From: Meridianimarinicoccus marinus
Lineage (GTDB): Bacteria; Pseudomonadota; Alphaproteobacteria; Rhodobacterales; Rhodobacteraceae
NCBI RefSeq assembly: GCF_040689105.1
Contig: NZ_JBFBVU010000002.1
Coordinates: forward strand, 186,001-250,000
Reading direction: 5' to 3'
DNA length: 64,000 nucleotides
Part shown: piece by piece, positions 8,482 through 16,296 of the stretch
Layout: every line of letters begins with the position of its first letter
Position numbering within the stretch: position 1 is the stretch's first letter
Program-made: the position numbers and the translations under genes
Notes under the pieces: generated by a model
What the model saw: the letters and a program-made list of their open reading frames with translations, nothing else
The model's database searches: none
What the model was told of the DNA's origin: nothing

Positions 8482-8874
8482 ATGCGTATCCCTGCCCTTG
8501 CCGCCGTCGCCCTTGGCCTTGCGGCCTGCGCCCCGTCCGCCAACGACAACCTTGCGACCATGGTCGGTGCTGGCAATGCCGCGGCGATCGAGGCGGCCAC
8601 CGCCTGCAATTTCGACACCGCGCTGGCACAAGCACAACGCGAAGCCAATTCCCCGCGCGGCGAAACGCAGCTGTTCAGCCAGTTCACCCAAGCCGCGATC
8701 TATACGGAAACCGGCCAGGGCGCGAAGGCCGCCGCGGCCGTGGAAACGGCGACCAACAGCGCCGCCATGAACCCCGATGGCGCCAGCCGCGATCAGATGC
8801 AGCAAGGCGCCAACGGTGTTCTGAACATGGTGCGGGACCGCCGGTATGAACTGACCGGCAACCCCGATTGCTGA
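8482..8874 (+). CDS. small lipoprotein, function unknown
   Basis: 130 aa. Start ATG 8482 with GGAGA 6 bp upstream; upstream in-frame codons are discarded because the signal peptide begins here. MRIPALAAVALGLAAC is a short lipoprotein signal with lipobox LAAC (Cys16). The mature part is rich in Ala and Gln (AATACNFDTALAQAQREAN, AAAAVETATNSAAMN) with predicted helices and two further Cys (CNF, PDC at the very end) that could pair. No known domain is recognised. Confidence 0.75.
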   Translation: MRIPALAAVALGLAACAPSANDNLATMVGAGNAAAIEAATACNFDTALAQAQREANSPRGETQLFSQFTQAAIYTETGQGAKAAAAVETATNSAAMNPDGASRDQMQQGANGVLNMVRDRRYELTGNPDC

Positions 8875-8883
8875 GCCGACGCC

Positions 8884-10461
8884 TTACTTGGCGTAGCTGA
8901 TGCGACCATCCGTGTAAGGCTGGTAGGGCGAGTTCGTGGCCAGGAATTCGGCCATGACCTCGGCCAGGTCCGGCCCGAAGTCATAGACATCGCTGGCCGA
9001 TTTGAACATCGCGTAGCCGTCGCCGCCGTTGCGCACGAAGTTGTTGGACACCACGCCATAGGTCTTGCCGGGGTCCAGTGGCGTCGGGGTACCGTTCTCG
9101 ATCACCATGATGTCCGAAATGCGTTCGCCGGTGGGCGCGTCCGGATTGATGACGAAGGTCATGCCCGCGACCTGCGGGAAACGGCCATCCTTTTCGGGAT
9201 CGTCGAACTGCGCCATGCCGTTTTCCAGCGCGTCCTTGATGGTCGCCCCGGTGACGAAGAAGGTCGACAGCGTGTTCTGGAACGGCAGAACCGTATAGAC
9301 CTCACCCATGGTGATCTCGCCCCCGTCGATCGAGGACCGCACGCCGCCGCCGTTCTGATAGGCGATCGAGATGCCCTGATCCTTGACGCGGGCCAGCATC
9401 GCATCGGCGACAAGGTTGCCCATGGCGCATTCGCCGGTCCGGCAGACCGAGCGCTCCCCGTCGATGGGTGCTGCAGCCTCGGCCACGACCTTGTTGCGGA
9501 TATCGTCCAGCGGCACGGCCAGCATGGCAATCCGTTCCACGTATTCCGCGATCTCGGGCACTTCGGCATCCATGATCAGCGGCTCACCGGCGGCGGAGAC
9601 CACATTGCCGGCGTCGTCGAAATTCACCTCCAGCGCGCCCAGGAACTTGCCATAGGCATAGGCCTGCACGATGGCGGTGTCGCCGACCATGGTGGGATAG
9701 GGGCCTTCGGCCCGGTCGGATGTGTTCGACAGGTAGGTGTTGGAATGACCCCCGACGATCACATCGACGCCGGTCGTCTCCTGTGCCACGCGCAAATCCA
9801 CGTCATAGCCCGAATGGCTCAGCACCACGATCTTGTTGATGCCTTCCGCGGTCAGCTTGTCGACCTGCGCCTGCACCGCTTCGGACGGGTCCGAGAAGGT
9901 GATGTTGGGACCGGGCGAGGAGATCTCGGGGTTGTCCTGCGGGGTCAGGCCGATCATTCCGATCTTCTCACCGCCGATCTCCAGCACCGTCGAGGGCATG
10001 ATCTTGTCGGACAGCAGCGCCTCGGCGGAATAATCGGCGTTCGACATCAGCACCGGGAAATCCACCCGTTCGACGAAAGCCGCCAGCGTCTCGGGCCCGT
10101 CGTCGAATTCGTGGTTGCCCACGGTCATCGCGTCATAGCCGAGCTTGTTCATCATCTCGGCGGCCACTTTGCCCTTGTAATAGGTATAGAACAGCGTGCC
10201 CTGGAACTGGTCGCCGCCATCCACGAGGATCGAGTTGCCCGCCGCGTCGCGCGCCTCGGCGATGGCCGAGGCCAGCCGCGCGGTGCCGCCAAAGCACTTG
10301 CCCTCGGCGTTGTCCTCTGCGCCGCAGGAGCTGTCGTACTTGCTGATCGGTTCGAACCGGGCGTGGAAATCGTTTGTGTGCAAAATGGTCAGCGCGTAGT
10401 CGGCCTGGGCCGATGCTGCCGCCAGCATGGCACCCGCCGACAGGCAAAACAGGCGTTTCAT
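8884..10461 (-). CDS. periplasmic 5'-nucleotidase / metallophosphoesterase (UshA family)
   Basis: 525 aa. A Sec signal (MKRLFCLSAGAMLAAASAQA) precedes a calcineurin-like domain with TILHTNDFHARFEP, VDGGDQFQG, GNHEFDDG and GGHSNTYL dimetal motifs. The C-terminal 5'-nucleotidase domain carries NGGGVRSSIDGGEITMGEVYTVLPF-type substrate-binding motifs (split here for length: NGGGVR, GEITMG, LPFQNT). It probably dephosphorylates nucleotides or nucleotide sugars in the periplasm for phosphate or nucleoside uptake. ATG preceded by CGGAGG. Confidence 0.93.
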   Translation of the reverse strand: MKRLFCLSAGAMLAAASAQADYALTILHTNDFHARFEPISKYDSSCGAEDNAEGKCFGGTARLASAIAEARDAAGNSILVDGGDQFQGTLFYTYYKGKVAAEMMNKLGYDAMTVGNHEFDDGPETLAAFVERVDFPVLMSNADYSAEALLSDKIMPSTVLEIGGEKIGMIGLTPQDNPEISSPGPNITFSDPSEAVQAQVDKLTAEGINKIVVLSHSGYDVDLRVAQETTGVDVIVGGHSNTYLSNTSDRAEGPYPTMVGDTAIVQAYAYGKFLGALEVNFDDAGNVVSAAGEPLIMDAEVPEIAEYVERIAMLAVPLDDIRNKVVAEAAAPIDGERSVCRTGECAMGNLVADAMLARVKDQGISIAYQNGGGVRSSIDGGEITMGEVYTVLPFQNTLSTFFVTGATIKDALENGMAQFDDPEKDGRFPQVAGMTFVINPDAPTGERISDIMVIENGTPTPLDPGKTYGVVSNNFVRNGGDGYAMFKSASDVYDFGPDLAEVMAEFLATNSPYQPYTDGRISYAK

Positions 10462-10568
10462 GAGAACCTCCGAGGTCTTTTCTTGTGAATCTCTGCAGGC
10501 ACCTTGGCACGCTTTGCCTCAGGGGCAAAGCACCTTGCGCGGTTGACCCGGCGCCTTGTGCACGGCAC

Positions 10569-10916
10569 ATGAACCCCATGATGATCTTCAAGATATTCCG
10601 CGCCGACGAATGGGCGGTCTTGTGCGCCGACGGGCAAACTTTGGGCGCTCCGGTGGACCTTGCCGATGGTTTCATCCATTTCTCGACCGCCGCGCAGGCA
10701 GCCGAAACCGCAGCCAAACATTTCGCCGGTATCGACGGTCTGATGCTGGCCGGTGTGGACGCCGACACCCTTGGCCCGGATCTGAAATGGGAGCCGTCGC
10801 GCGGCGGCGCCTTGTTCCCGCATCTGTACCGCGCACTGGCCCGCGCCGAGGTGGTCTGGACCGCCCCGCTGCCGCTGACCGCCGATGGCCATGACTTTCC
10901 GGAGTTGCCCGCATGA
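10569..10916 (+). CDS. DUF952 domain protein
   Basis: 115 aa. It has the DUF952 core FIFHFST-like segment (GFIHFSTAAQAAETAAKHFAG) and the C-terminal FPHLYRAL, related to ADP-ribosyltransferase folds; no biochemical role is established. The start MNPMMIFKIFRADEW is chosen over an upstream in-frame codon because the upstream part looks non-coding; ATGs at 10578 and 10581 are alternatives. The stop overlaps pyrD by 4 bp, so the two are coupled, the usual arrangement in this order. Confidence 0.85.
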   Translation: MNPMMIFKIFRADEWAVLCADGQTLGAPVDLADGFIHFSTAAQAAETAAKHFAGIDGLMLAGVDADTLGPDLKWEPSRGGALFPHLYRALARAEVVWTAPLPLTADGHDFPELPA

Positions 10917-11971
10917 GCATGCTTGAACGCCTTGGGCTGAAGGCCCTGCATCAGATGAACCCCGAAACCGCCCATGGGCTGGCCCTGTCGGCGCTGAACG
11001 CCGGGCTGGTGCCGGGCAGCGGGCCGGTGACCTCGCCCCGGCTGGCAACGTCGCTGGCGGGGCTGTCGCTGCCCAACCCTGTAGGGCTTGCCGCCGGGTT
11101 CGACAAGAATGCCACGGCACTTGACGCGCTGGCGCGCAGCGGGTTCGGCTTTCTGGAAGTTGGTGGCGCCACCCCGCGCCCGCAGCCCGGCAACCCGCGC
11201 CCGCGCCTGTTCCGACTGGCCCGCGACCGCGCCATCATCAACCGCTTCGGGTTCAACAACGACGGCGCCGCGGCCATCGCCGCACGGCTGGCCACCCGTC
11301 CCGACACATCCATCGTCGGCCTGAACCTGGGCGCCAACAAGGACAGCGAGGACCGCGCGCAGGACTATGTGACCGTGCTGGAAACCTGCGGCCCGCATGT
11401 GGATTTCGTCACCGTCAACGTGTCCTCTCCCAACACCGAGAACCTGCGCGACCTTCAGGGGCGCGCCGCCCTTTGGGCGTTGCTGACCGGGGTGATGGAT
11501 GCGCGCGGCCAGATGGACCGCCCGATTCCGGTGTTCCTGAAGATCGCCCCCGACCTGACCGACGCCGAGATCGCCGACATTGCCGAGGTTGCCACCGACA
11601 GCGCCATCGACGGGATCGTCGCCACCAACACCACGCTGGCGCGGCCGTCGCTGCAAAGCCACGACCGGCTTGAGGCGGGCGGCCTGTCCGGCGCACCGCT
11701 GTTCGAGAAATCCGCCCGCGTTCTGGCCCGCCTGTCGCAACTGACCGAGGGCAAGCTGCCGCTGATCGGCGTTGGCGGCATCGGCTCGCCCGAGCAGGCC
11801 TATGAAAAGATCCGCGCCGGAGCCTCGGCGGTGCAGATCTATTCGGCGCTGGTCTACGAAGGGTTGTCGCTGGCCACCCGCGTCGCCGAAGGGCTGGACG
11901 CACTGTTGGAACGCGACGGGTTCGCCACCGTGGCCGAGGCCGTGGGCAGCGGGCGCGACGACTGGCTGTGA
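10913..11971 (+). CDS. pyrD: dihydroorotate dehydrogenase (quinone), class 2
   Basis: 352 aa. It oxidises dihydroorotate to orotate in pyrimidine synthesis, passing electrons through FMN to ubiquinone at the membrane. Class 2 hallmarks: an N-terminal helical extension for the quinone (LERLGLKALHQMNPETAHGLA), AAGFDKNA, NRFGFNNDG, the active-site VNVSSPNTENLR with the catalytic Ser, NTTLARP, and GVGGIGS for FMN phosphate. Length is normal. Overlaps the DUF952 gene by ATGA. Confidence 0.97.
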   Translation: MSMLERLGLKALHQMNPETAHGLALSALNAGLVPGSGPVTSPRLATSLAGLSLPNPVGLAAGFDKNATALDALARSGFGFLEVGGATPRPQPGNPRPRLFRLARDRAIINRFGFNNDGAAAIAARLATRPDTSIVGLNLGANKDSEDRAQDYVTVLETCGPHVDFVTVNVSSPNTENLRDLQGRAALWALLTGVMDARGQMDRPIPVFLKIAPDLTDAEIADIAEVATDSAIDGIVATNTTLARPSLQSHDRLEAGGLSGAPLFEKSARVLARLSQLTEGKLPLIGVGGIGSPEQAYEKIRAGASAVQIYSALVYEGLSLATRVAEGLDALLERDGFATVAEAVGSGRDDWL

Positions 11972-11975
11972 CCGC

Positions 11976-12524
11976 CTAGAACGGCAGGCGCGCCAGCGGA
12001 TACTCGGCCATCAGGTCATAGACCGCCCCCGAAGAGGTCAGGGTCGAGCGATAGAGGCCGAAGGCGCGCGGCGCGAAGACCGGCAGGCGCAGTTGCGCGT
12101 GGGTCTGCAAGGCGCGGCCCAGCTTGTCCAGATCCTCGGGGCGCATCTCCTTGCGGAAACGAACCAGCGTTACATGCGGGCGAAACCGCCGCCGTTCCAG
12201 CGTGATCCCCGCCCGCCGCGCCGCCCGCGCCACCTGCCCTTGCAACGCGATCAACGGATCGGTCAGCGTGACCCCGGCAAAGGCTATCGCCGGGCCGCCC
12301 TGGGTGTTCAGACCCGCGATTTCCACCGCCAGACCGTCCTGGCGGATCTGTTCCAGTTCAAGATGCAGGTCGTCCAGCACCTCGACCGGCTGGTCATCCA
12401 TGAAGGCCAGCGTCACATGGAAATTCTCGGGCGGTACCTTGCGGCCCGACGGCAAGGCCTGCTGCACTTTTTCCAGGGAATCGGTCTGCAACGCCGGGAC
12501 GGCGAGGGCCACGAAACAGCGCAT
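11976..12524 (-). CDS. thpR: RNA 2',3'-cyclic phosphodiesterase
   Basis: 182 aa, 2H phosphoesterase (LigT/ThpR). Two HxT motifs are present: HVTLAF from residue 36 and HVTLVRF in the second half, as needed to open 2',3'-cyclic phosphates on RNA ends. MRCFVALAVP is the typical start. The stop faces the pyrD stop 4 bp away; upstream, the MATE gene ends one base before the ATG, so the two are co-transcribed. Confidence 0.93.
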   Translation of the reverse strand: MRCFVALAVPALQTDSLEKVQQALPSGRKVPPENFHVTLAFMDDQPVEVLDDLHLELEQIRQDGLAVEIAGLNTQGGPAIAFAGVTLTDPLIALQGQVARAARRAGITLERRRFRPHVTLVRFRKEMRPEDLDKLGRALQTHAQLRLPVFAPRAFGLYRSTLTSSGAVYDLMAEYPLARLPF

Positions 12525-12525
12525 C

Positions 12526-13851
12526 TCAGGCGGCCTCCGCTTCCAGCGCCGGATAGCGCAGGCCCAGCGTCAGACCGCGCACCACGAAGCTGACCAGCAG
12601 TGCCGCCCACAGCCCGTGATTGCCAAAGGCGGGCATCAGCAGAGCCAGCGCCAGGCCATAGGCCAGAACCGAGATCACCATCATGTTGCGCATGTCGCGC
12701 GACCGGGTGGCGCCCACGAAAATGCCATCCAGCATCCAGGCTGCCGCGCCGAAGACGGGCACCACCATCATCCACGGCAAAAACGCGCGCGCCTGCGCCC
12801 GGACATCCTCGGCCGTGGTCATCAGATCGACGATCGTGCCGCCTGCCACGGCAAAGCCGACGGTCAGCAGCAGCCCCGCAATGCCGCCCCAGAAACTGGT
12901 CAGCACCGCGCTGCGGCGCAGGATCTGCCGTTGCCGCGCGCCCATCGCCTGCCCCACCAGCGCCTCGGCTGAAAAGGCGAACCCGTCCAGCGCATAGGCG
13001 GTGATGTGCAGGAATTGCAGCAGCACCTGGTTGGCGGCCAGCGTGGCGTCGCCCAGATCGGCCGCGAAGAACAGGAACGACACGAAGATCGCCTCCAGCA
13101 GCAGCGACCGGATCAGGATATCGCGGTTCAGCGTCGCCATGCGCAGCATCCGCGCCCGGTCGAACACCGCCGCCCAGGCCCGCGCCGCCGGGGCCATCAG
13201 CGCGCCGCGGCAGATCCAGAGGCCCAGGGCCAGACCGCTCCATTCCGCGATGAAGGTGGCCACCGCAACGCCGTTCACGCCCCAGCCAAAGGACAGAACG
13301 AACAGCACGTCCAGCCCCATGTTCAAACCGTTCATCCACAATTGCAGCAGCAGCACCGCGCGTGTGCGTTCCTGCGCGATCAGCCAGCCGGTGATGCCAT
13401 AGAGCGCAATCGCCGCCGGGGCCGACCAGACCCGGATGCCGATATAGCCGCGCGCCATGTTTTCAACCTCGGCCGAGGCCGGCGACAGGGCAAAGGCCCC
13501 CGCCATCATGGGCCATTGCAGCACGATCAGCCCGACGCCGCCGATTGCTGCCACCAGCAGGGCGCGCGACAGGATTGCCACGACCTCGTCGCGGTCGCCG
13601 GCCCCCTGCGCCTGCGCGGTCAACCCGGCGGTGCCCATGCGCAGAAAGCCGAACACCCAGTAGATCGACGTCAGGATGACCGCGCCGATGCCCACCGCGC
13701 CGATGGGGGCCGCCGCCCCCATCTGGCCGACCACACCGGTATCGACCAGCCCAAGGATCGGCACGGTCGCGTTCGACAGCACGATGGGCAGGGCGATCCG
13801 CAGCACCCGGCGGTGGGTCGGCGGGGCCATTTCGACCGGGGTTCGGGTCAT
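12526..13851 (-). CDS. MATE family efflux transporter (DinF-like)
   Basis: 441 aa, about 12 membrane helices. It begins HRRVLRIALPIVLSNATVPILGLVDTGVVGQ, the MATE N-terminal signature with the Asp-containing DTGVVG, and the second repeat starts after the central loop (RRSAVLTSFWGGIAG). It exports small cationic or organic compounds by H+ or Na+ antiport; substrate unknown. It is in a minus-strand run with thpR downstream and the two PaaI thioesterases just upstream (1-bp gap). Confidence 0.92.
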   Translation of the reverse strand: MTRTPVEMAPPTHRRVLRIALPIVLSNATVPILGLVDTGVVGQMGAAAPIGAVGIGAVILTSIYWVFGFLRMGTAGLTAQAQGAGDRDEVVAILSRALLVAAIGGVGLIVLQWPMMAGAFALSPASAEVENMARGYIGIRVWSAPAAIALYGITGWLIAQERTRAVLLLQLWMNGLNMGLDVLFVLSFGWGVNGVAVATFIAEWSGLALGLWICRGALMAPAARAWAAVFDRARMLRMATLNRDILIRSLLLEAIFVSFLFFAADLGDATLAANQVLLQFLHITAYALDGFAFSAEALVGQAMGARQRQILRRSAVLTSFWGGIAGLLLTVGFAVAGGTIVDLMTTAEDVRAQARAFLPWMMVVPVFGAAAWMLDGIFVGATRSRDMRNMMVISVLAYGLALALLMPAFGNHGLWAALLVSFVVRGLTLGLRYPALEAEAA

Positions 13852-13852
13852 C

Positions 13853-14374
13853 TCAGCCCTTCCGGCGCGGCGCCTGCATCACGAAATGCCCGGTCGCCTG
13901 CGCGAACAGACGGTCGCGGTTGTCCTGCCAGCCTTCCACATGGACACTGGCATAGCGCCGCCCCATCCGGTTGACCCGCGCCCGCGCATAGGAATCGCGC
14001 GGCAGGCCCGAGCGCAGATAGTCGATGGTGAAATCCACGGTCTTGGGCATCCGGATCGCCTCCGGGTCGGCCAGATCCTCGGGCGTGACCCGGCCCGCCT
14101 CGACATCATCCCAGATGATCGACCAGGTCAGTTCGATCACAGCGGCAACTTCCAGAAATCCCGCCGTGGCCCCGCCATGCAGGGCCGGCAGCATCGGGTT
14201 GCCGATCAGCTTTTCATTGAACGGCAGAATCGCTGTCAACTCGTCACCGCGACGCTCGAACACGATGCCCAGCGTGCGAATGTAGGGAACCCGCCCGACC
14301 AGCGCGTTCAACGTCGCATCGCGGCGTTGTTTGACGATCTGAACCGGTTCGGGGCGCGGGAAATCAACGGGCAT
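13853..14374 (-). CDS. PaaI-type hotdog thioesterase
   Basis: 173 aa, longer than usual PaaI proteins by a C-terminal QAPRRKG tail. The hotdog core reads LPALHGGATAGFLEVAAVIEL, with HGG in the place of the catalytic loop, followed by TVDFTIDYLRSGLPRDSYARARV. It likely hydrolyses acyl-CoA thioesters; substrate unknown. It lies 15 bp downstream of a second PaaI gene, with which it shares motifs, suggesting an old tandem duplication. Confidence 0.88.
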   Translation of the reverse strand: MPVDFPRPEPVQIVKQRRDATLNALVGRVPYIRTLGIVFERRGDELTAILPFNEKLIGNPMLPALHGGATAGFLEVAAVIELTWSIIWDDVEAGRVTPEDLADPEAIRMPKTVDFTIDYLRSGLPRDSYARARVNRMGRRYASVHVEGWQDNRDRLFAQATGHFVMQAPRRKG

Positions 14375-14389
14375 CTGGGGTTCCTTGGC

Positions 14390-14800
14390 TCAGGACGTGA
14401 AGGCGCCAGTGGCCATGGCGATGGGATCGTCACGCTCGTCCCGCGTCGTCGCGCGCACAAAGGCGATGGAGCGGGTCACATGCACGCATTCGGCCCGCGC
14501 CCGGATGGTCTGCCCCGGCACCGCCGGACGCATGTAGTCGATGCGCAGATCCAGCGTGGCCGTGGTCGGTCCGGTCTCGGGATGGCTCATCACCGCCGCG
14601 CCGCAGGTGGTGTCCAGCAAGGCCGATACGGTGCCGCCATGCATCACCCCGGTGGCCGGATCGCCCGCCAGATCGGCGGAATAGGGCATCTCCATCTCGG
14701 CCCAGCCTTCGCCGAAATCGGTCAGCACCAGCCCCAGCGCATGGGCATAGGGCAAGGCCGCAATCAGGGCCCGCGCATTTTCAAGACTGCTGTCACTCAT
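14390..14800 (-). CDS. PaaI-type hotdog thioesterase
   Basis: 136 aa, the standard length of PaaI thioesterases. The active-site region GVMHGGTVSALLDTTCGAAVM carries HGG and the catalytic Asp; TLDLRIDYMRPAVPGQTIRARAEC is the following hotdog strand. It heads a minus-strand run of two thioesterases, a MATE exporter and thpR. The divergent MerR gene begins 153 bp upstream, so the promoters of both lie in 14801-14953. Confidence 0.9.
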   Translation of the reverse strand: MSDSSLENARALIAALPYAHALGLVLTDFGEGWAEMEMPYSADLAGDPATGVMHGGTVSALLDTTCGAAVMSHPETGPTTATLDLRIDYMRPAVPGQTIRARAECVHVTRSIAFVRATTRDERDDPIAMATGAFTS

Positions 14801-14953
14801 CGCCGTACCTGTCGCTGCGTCCCGCCAAGCTCTAGTCCCGCCCCCCGGTCGCGTCTACCCCCCCGGCGTGTGACGCAACGGGCCGGATGCGTTGACCTTC
14901 CCGGCGATATACGGTTCCCTCAAGGGCAGGAGTCAGACGGGCAGGAGGACACC

Positions 14954-15322
14954 ATGACCGAACAGCAACGGCTGTCGTTCAAGGAAATGTGCGAGAAATT
15001 CGATGTGACGCCGCGAACGCTGCGGTACTACGAATACATCGAGCTTTTGCAGCCCGAAAAGGAAGGCCGGTCCCGGTTCTACACCCCGCGCGAAGTCGCC
15101 CGGATGGTGCTGATCAAGCGTGGCCGCCGATTTGGTTTCAGCCTTGAAGAAATCCGGCAGTGGCTGATGATCTACGAAGAAAAGGGCACCCACGCGCAAA
15201 TGGAAGCCTGGGTCGACCTGGCCACACGTCAGCTTGACGTGCTGGCCGAACAGCGGCAGCAGTTGGATGCCTCGATCTCTGAACTGGAAGAATTGCGCGA
15301 CAAGGTGGCCGGTAGCCTTTAG
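14954..15322 (+). CDS. MerR family transcriptional regulator
   Basis: 122 aa. The N-terminal MerR winged helix reads FKEMCEKFDVTPRTLRYYEYIELLQP, followed by a FGFSLEEIRQWL linker and a dimerising coiled coil (LDVLAEQRQQLDASISELEELRDKV). No effector Cys cluster is present, so it is not a metal sensor. It belongs with the fatty-acid/branched-acid type MerRs found beside acyl-CoA dehydrogenases. ATG 14954 follows CAGGAGG. A paralogous MerR lies 518 bp downstream. Confidence 0.9.
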   Translation: MTEQQRLSFKEMCEKFDVTPRTLRYYEYIELLQPEKEGRSRFYTPREVARMVLIKRGRRFGFSLEEIRQWLMIYEEKGTHAQMEAWVDLATRQLDVLAEQRQQLDASISELEELRDKVAGSL

Positions 15323-15840
15323 GCGTGGGCACAAACTCGGCGCCTGAAGGCAACGCACGCCTTTAACATATGCCTCAGATGCAGATTTGTGATCTCACGC
15401 GCGCGCCCTCGGGAACACGTCGCGATATCTGGATCGGGCGCCGAGCCGCCGACCCAGACTATGCCTGACAAAGGTGTATCGGCACGGGGCGACTCCCTTG
15501 CAGCGCCGAAAACGGACCCCCTGTTAACCAATTTCGCGAAATCTTGACCCTGCGGGAATGGCCCGGATTGGGCCTTCCGGTATCATTTCATCCCTGAAAT
15601 CCCTGGCAAACGGCGGTTCGGACTCAATTTTCCTTCAGTTGGGCAAGAAAATGCCTTTCCGGGCCTCCACCAGGGTCAACGTCTTGTCCTTTGCAGCGCA
15701 AACATCAAATAACGTAACGCTCTCTCTTGGGATGACGCGACGTTTCGTTTACGTGCACGTCACCCTGTCTACTAGATTGGCGTCAGCGGCCTTAGGTCGG
15801 TGGTGTCACACGACCTCAACGACCTAGGACAAGTTGAACG
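15323..15840 (+). other. 518-bp intergenic region between two MerR genes
   Basis: No convincing gene; an 89-codon open frame (15558-15827) lacks a ribosome site and any recognisable domain. A weak stem AGGCGTG/CACGCCT spans the end of the first MerR gene and is followed by TTT, a possible terminator. A perfect 12-bp palindrome ATTTCGCGAAAT lies at 15531-15542. The operator-like site at 15747-15764 and an imperfect inverted repeat (CCTTAGGTCG, CGACCTAGG) just before the second MerR gene are the other structures. GC content is visibly lower than in the flanking genes. Confidence 0.6.
15747..15764 (+). promoter_or_regulatory. putative MerR operator and promoter of the second MerR gene
   Basis: GTTTACGTGCACGTCACC contains the palindrome ACGTGCACGT. 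It resembles TTTACG-NN-CGTNAA sites described for LiuR-type MerR regulators of acyl-CoA degradation. TTTACG (15748-15753) could double as the -35 box, 16 bp before TACTAG (15770-15775), which would place the operator on the promoter and allow autoregulation. Inference from motif shape only. Confidence 0.4.
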
Positions 15841-16239
15841 ATGAACGAAACAATGACCATTCGGGAAATGTGCGATGCTTTTGATGTCACGCCCCGTACG
15901 CTCCGCTTCTATGAATCCAAGGAGCTTCTGGCACCGATCCGTCAGGGCCAGAAGCGGCTTTTCACACGCCGTGACCGGGCGCGCCTGAAGCTGATCCTGC
16001 GCGGCAAGCGGTTCGGGTTCAGCCTGGAGGAAATCCGTCAACTGCTGGATCTGTATGACGTGGATGACACCCGCCAGACTCAACTGCGCCATGCCGTGGA
16101 GATCGGGCAGAAACATCTCGAAGAGATGCTCGCCCAGCAACGCGCGCTGGAAGATGCCATTGCAGATCTGCGCGAACAACTGGTCACCGGCCGGGCGCAG
16201 ATCGCCGAATACGACGCCGCCGGAAAAGCGGCGGAATAG
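15841..16239 (+). CDS. MerR family transcriptional regulator
   Basis: 132 aa, paralogue of the MerR at 14954. The winged helix is IREMCDAFDVTPRTLRFYE, then FGFSLEEIRQLLDLYD and a long coiled coil (HLEEMLAQQRALEDAIADLREQL). No metal-binding Cys. It sits 57 bp upstream of the acyl-CoA dehydrogenase, so it is the likely local regulator of the beta-oxidation genes. The gap to the dehydrogenase holds an inverted repeat GGGGCCA-N13-TGGCCCC (16245-16271). Confidence 0.9.
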   Translation: MNETMTIREMCDAFDVTPRTLRFYESKELLAPIRQGQKRLFTRRDRARLKLILRGKRFGFSLEEIRQLLDLYDVDDTRQTQLRHAVEIGQKHLEEMLAQQRALEDAIADLREQLVTGRAQIAEYDAAGKAAE

Positions 16240-16296
16240 ACAAGGGGGCCATATCCGTAGCGTCTGGCCCCACCCCAACACCCAAGGGAGAGAGCC

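Noticed and set aside
15558..15827. 89-codon open frame in the MerR intergenic gap
   Set aside because: No ribosome site, no recognisable domain and it would run through the promoter of the second MerR gene.
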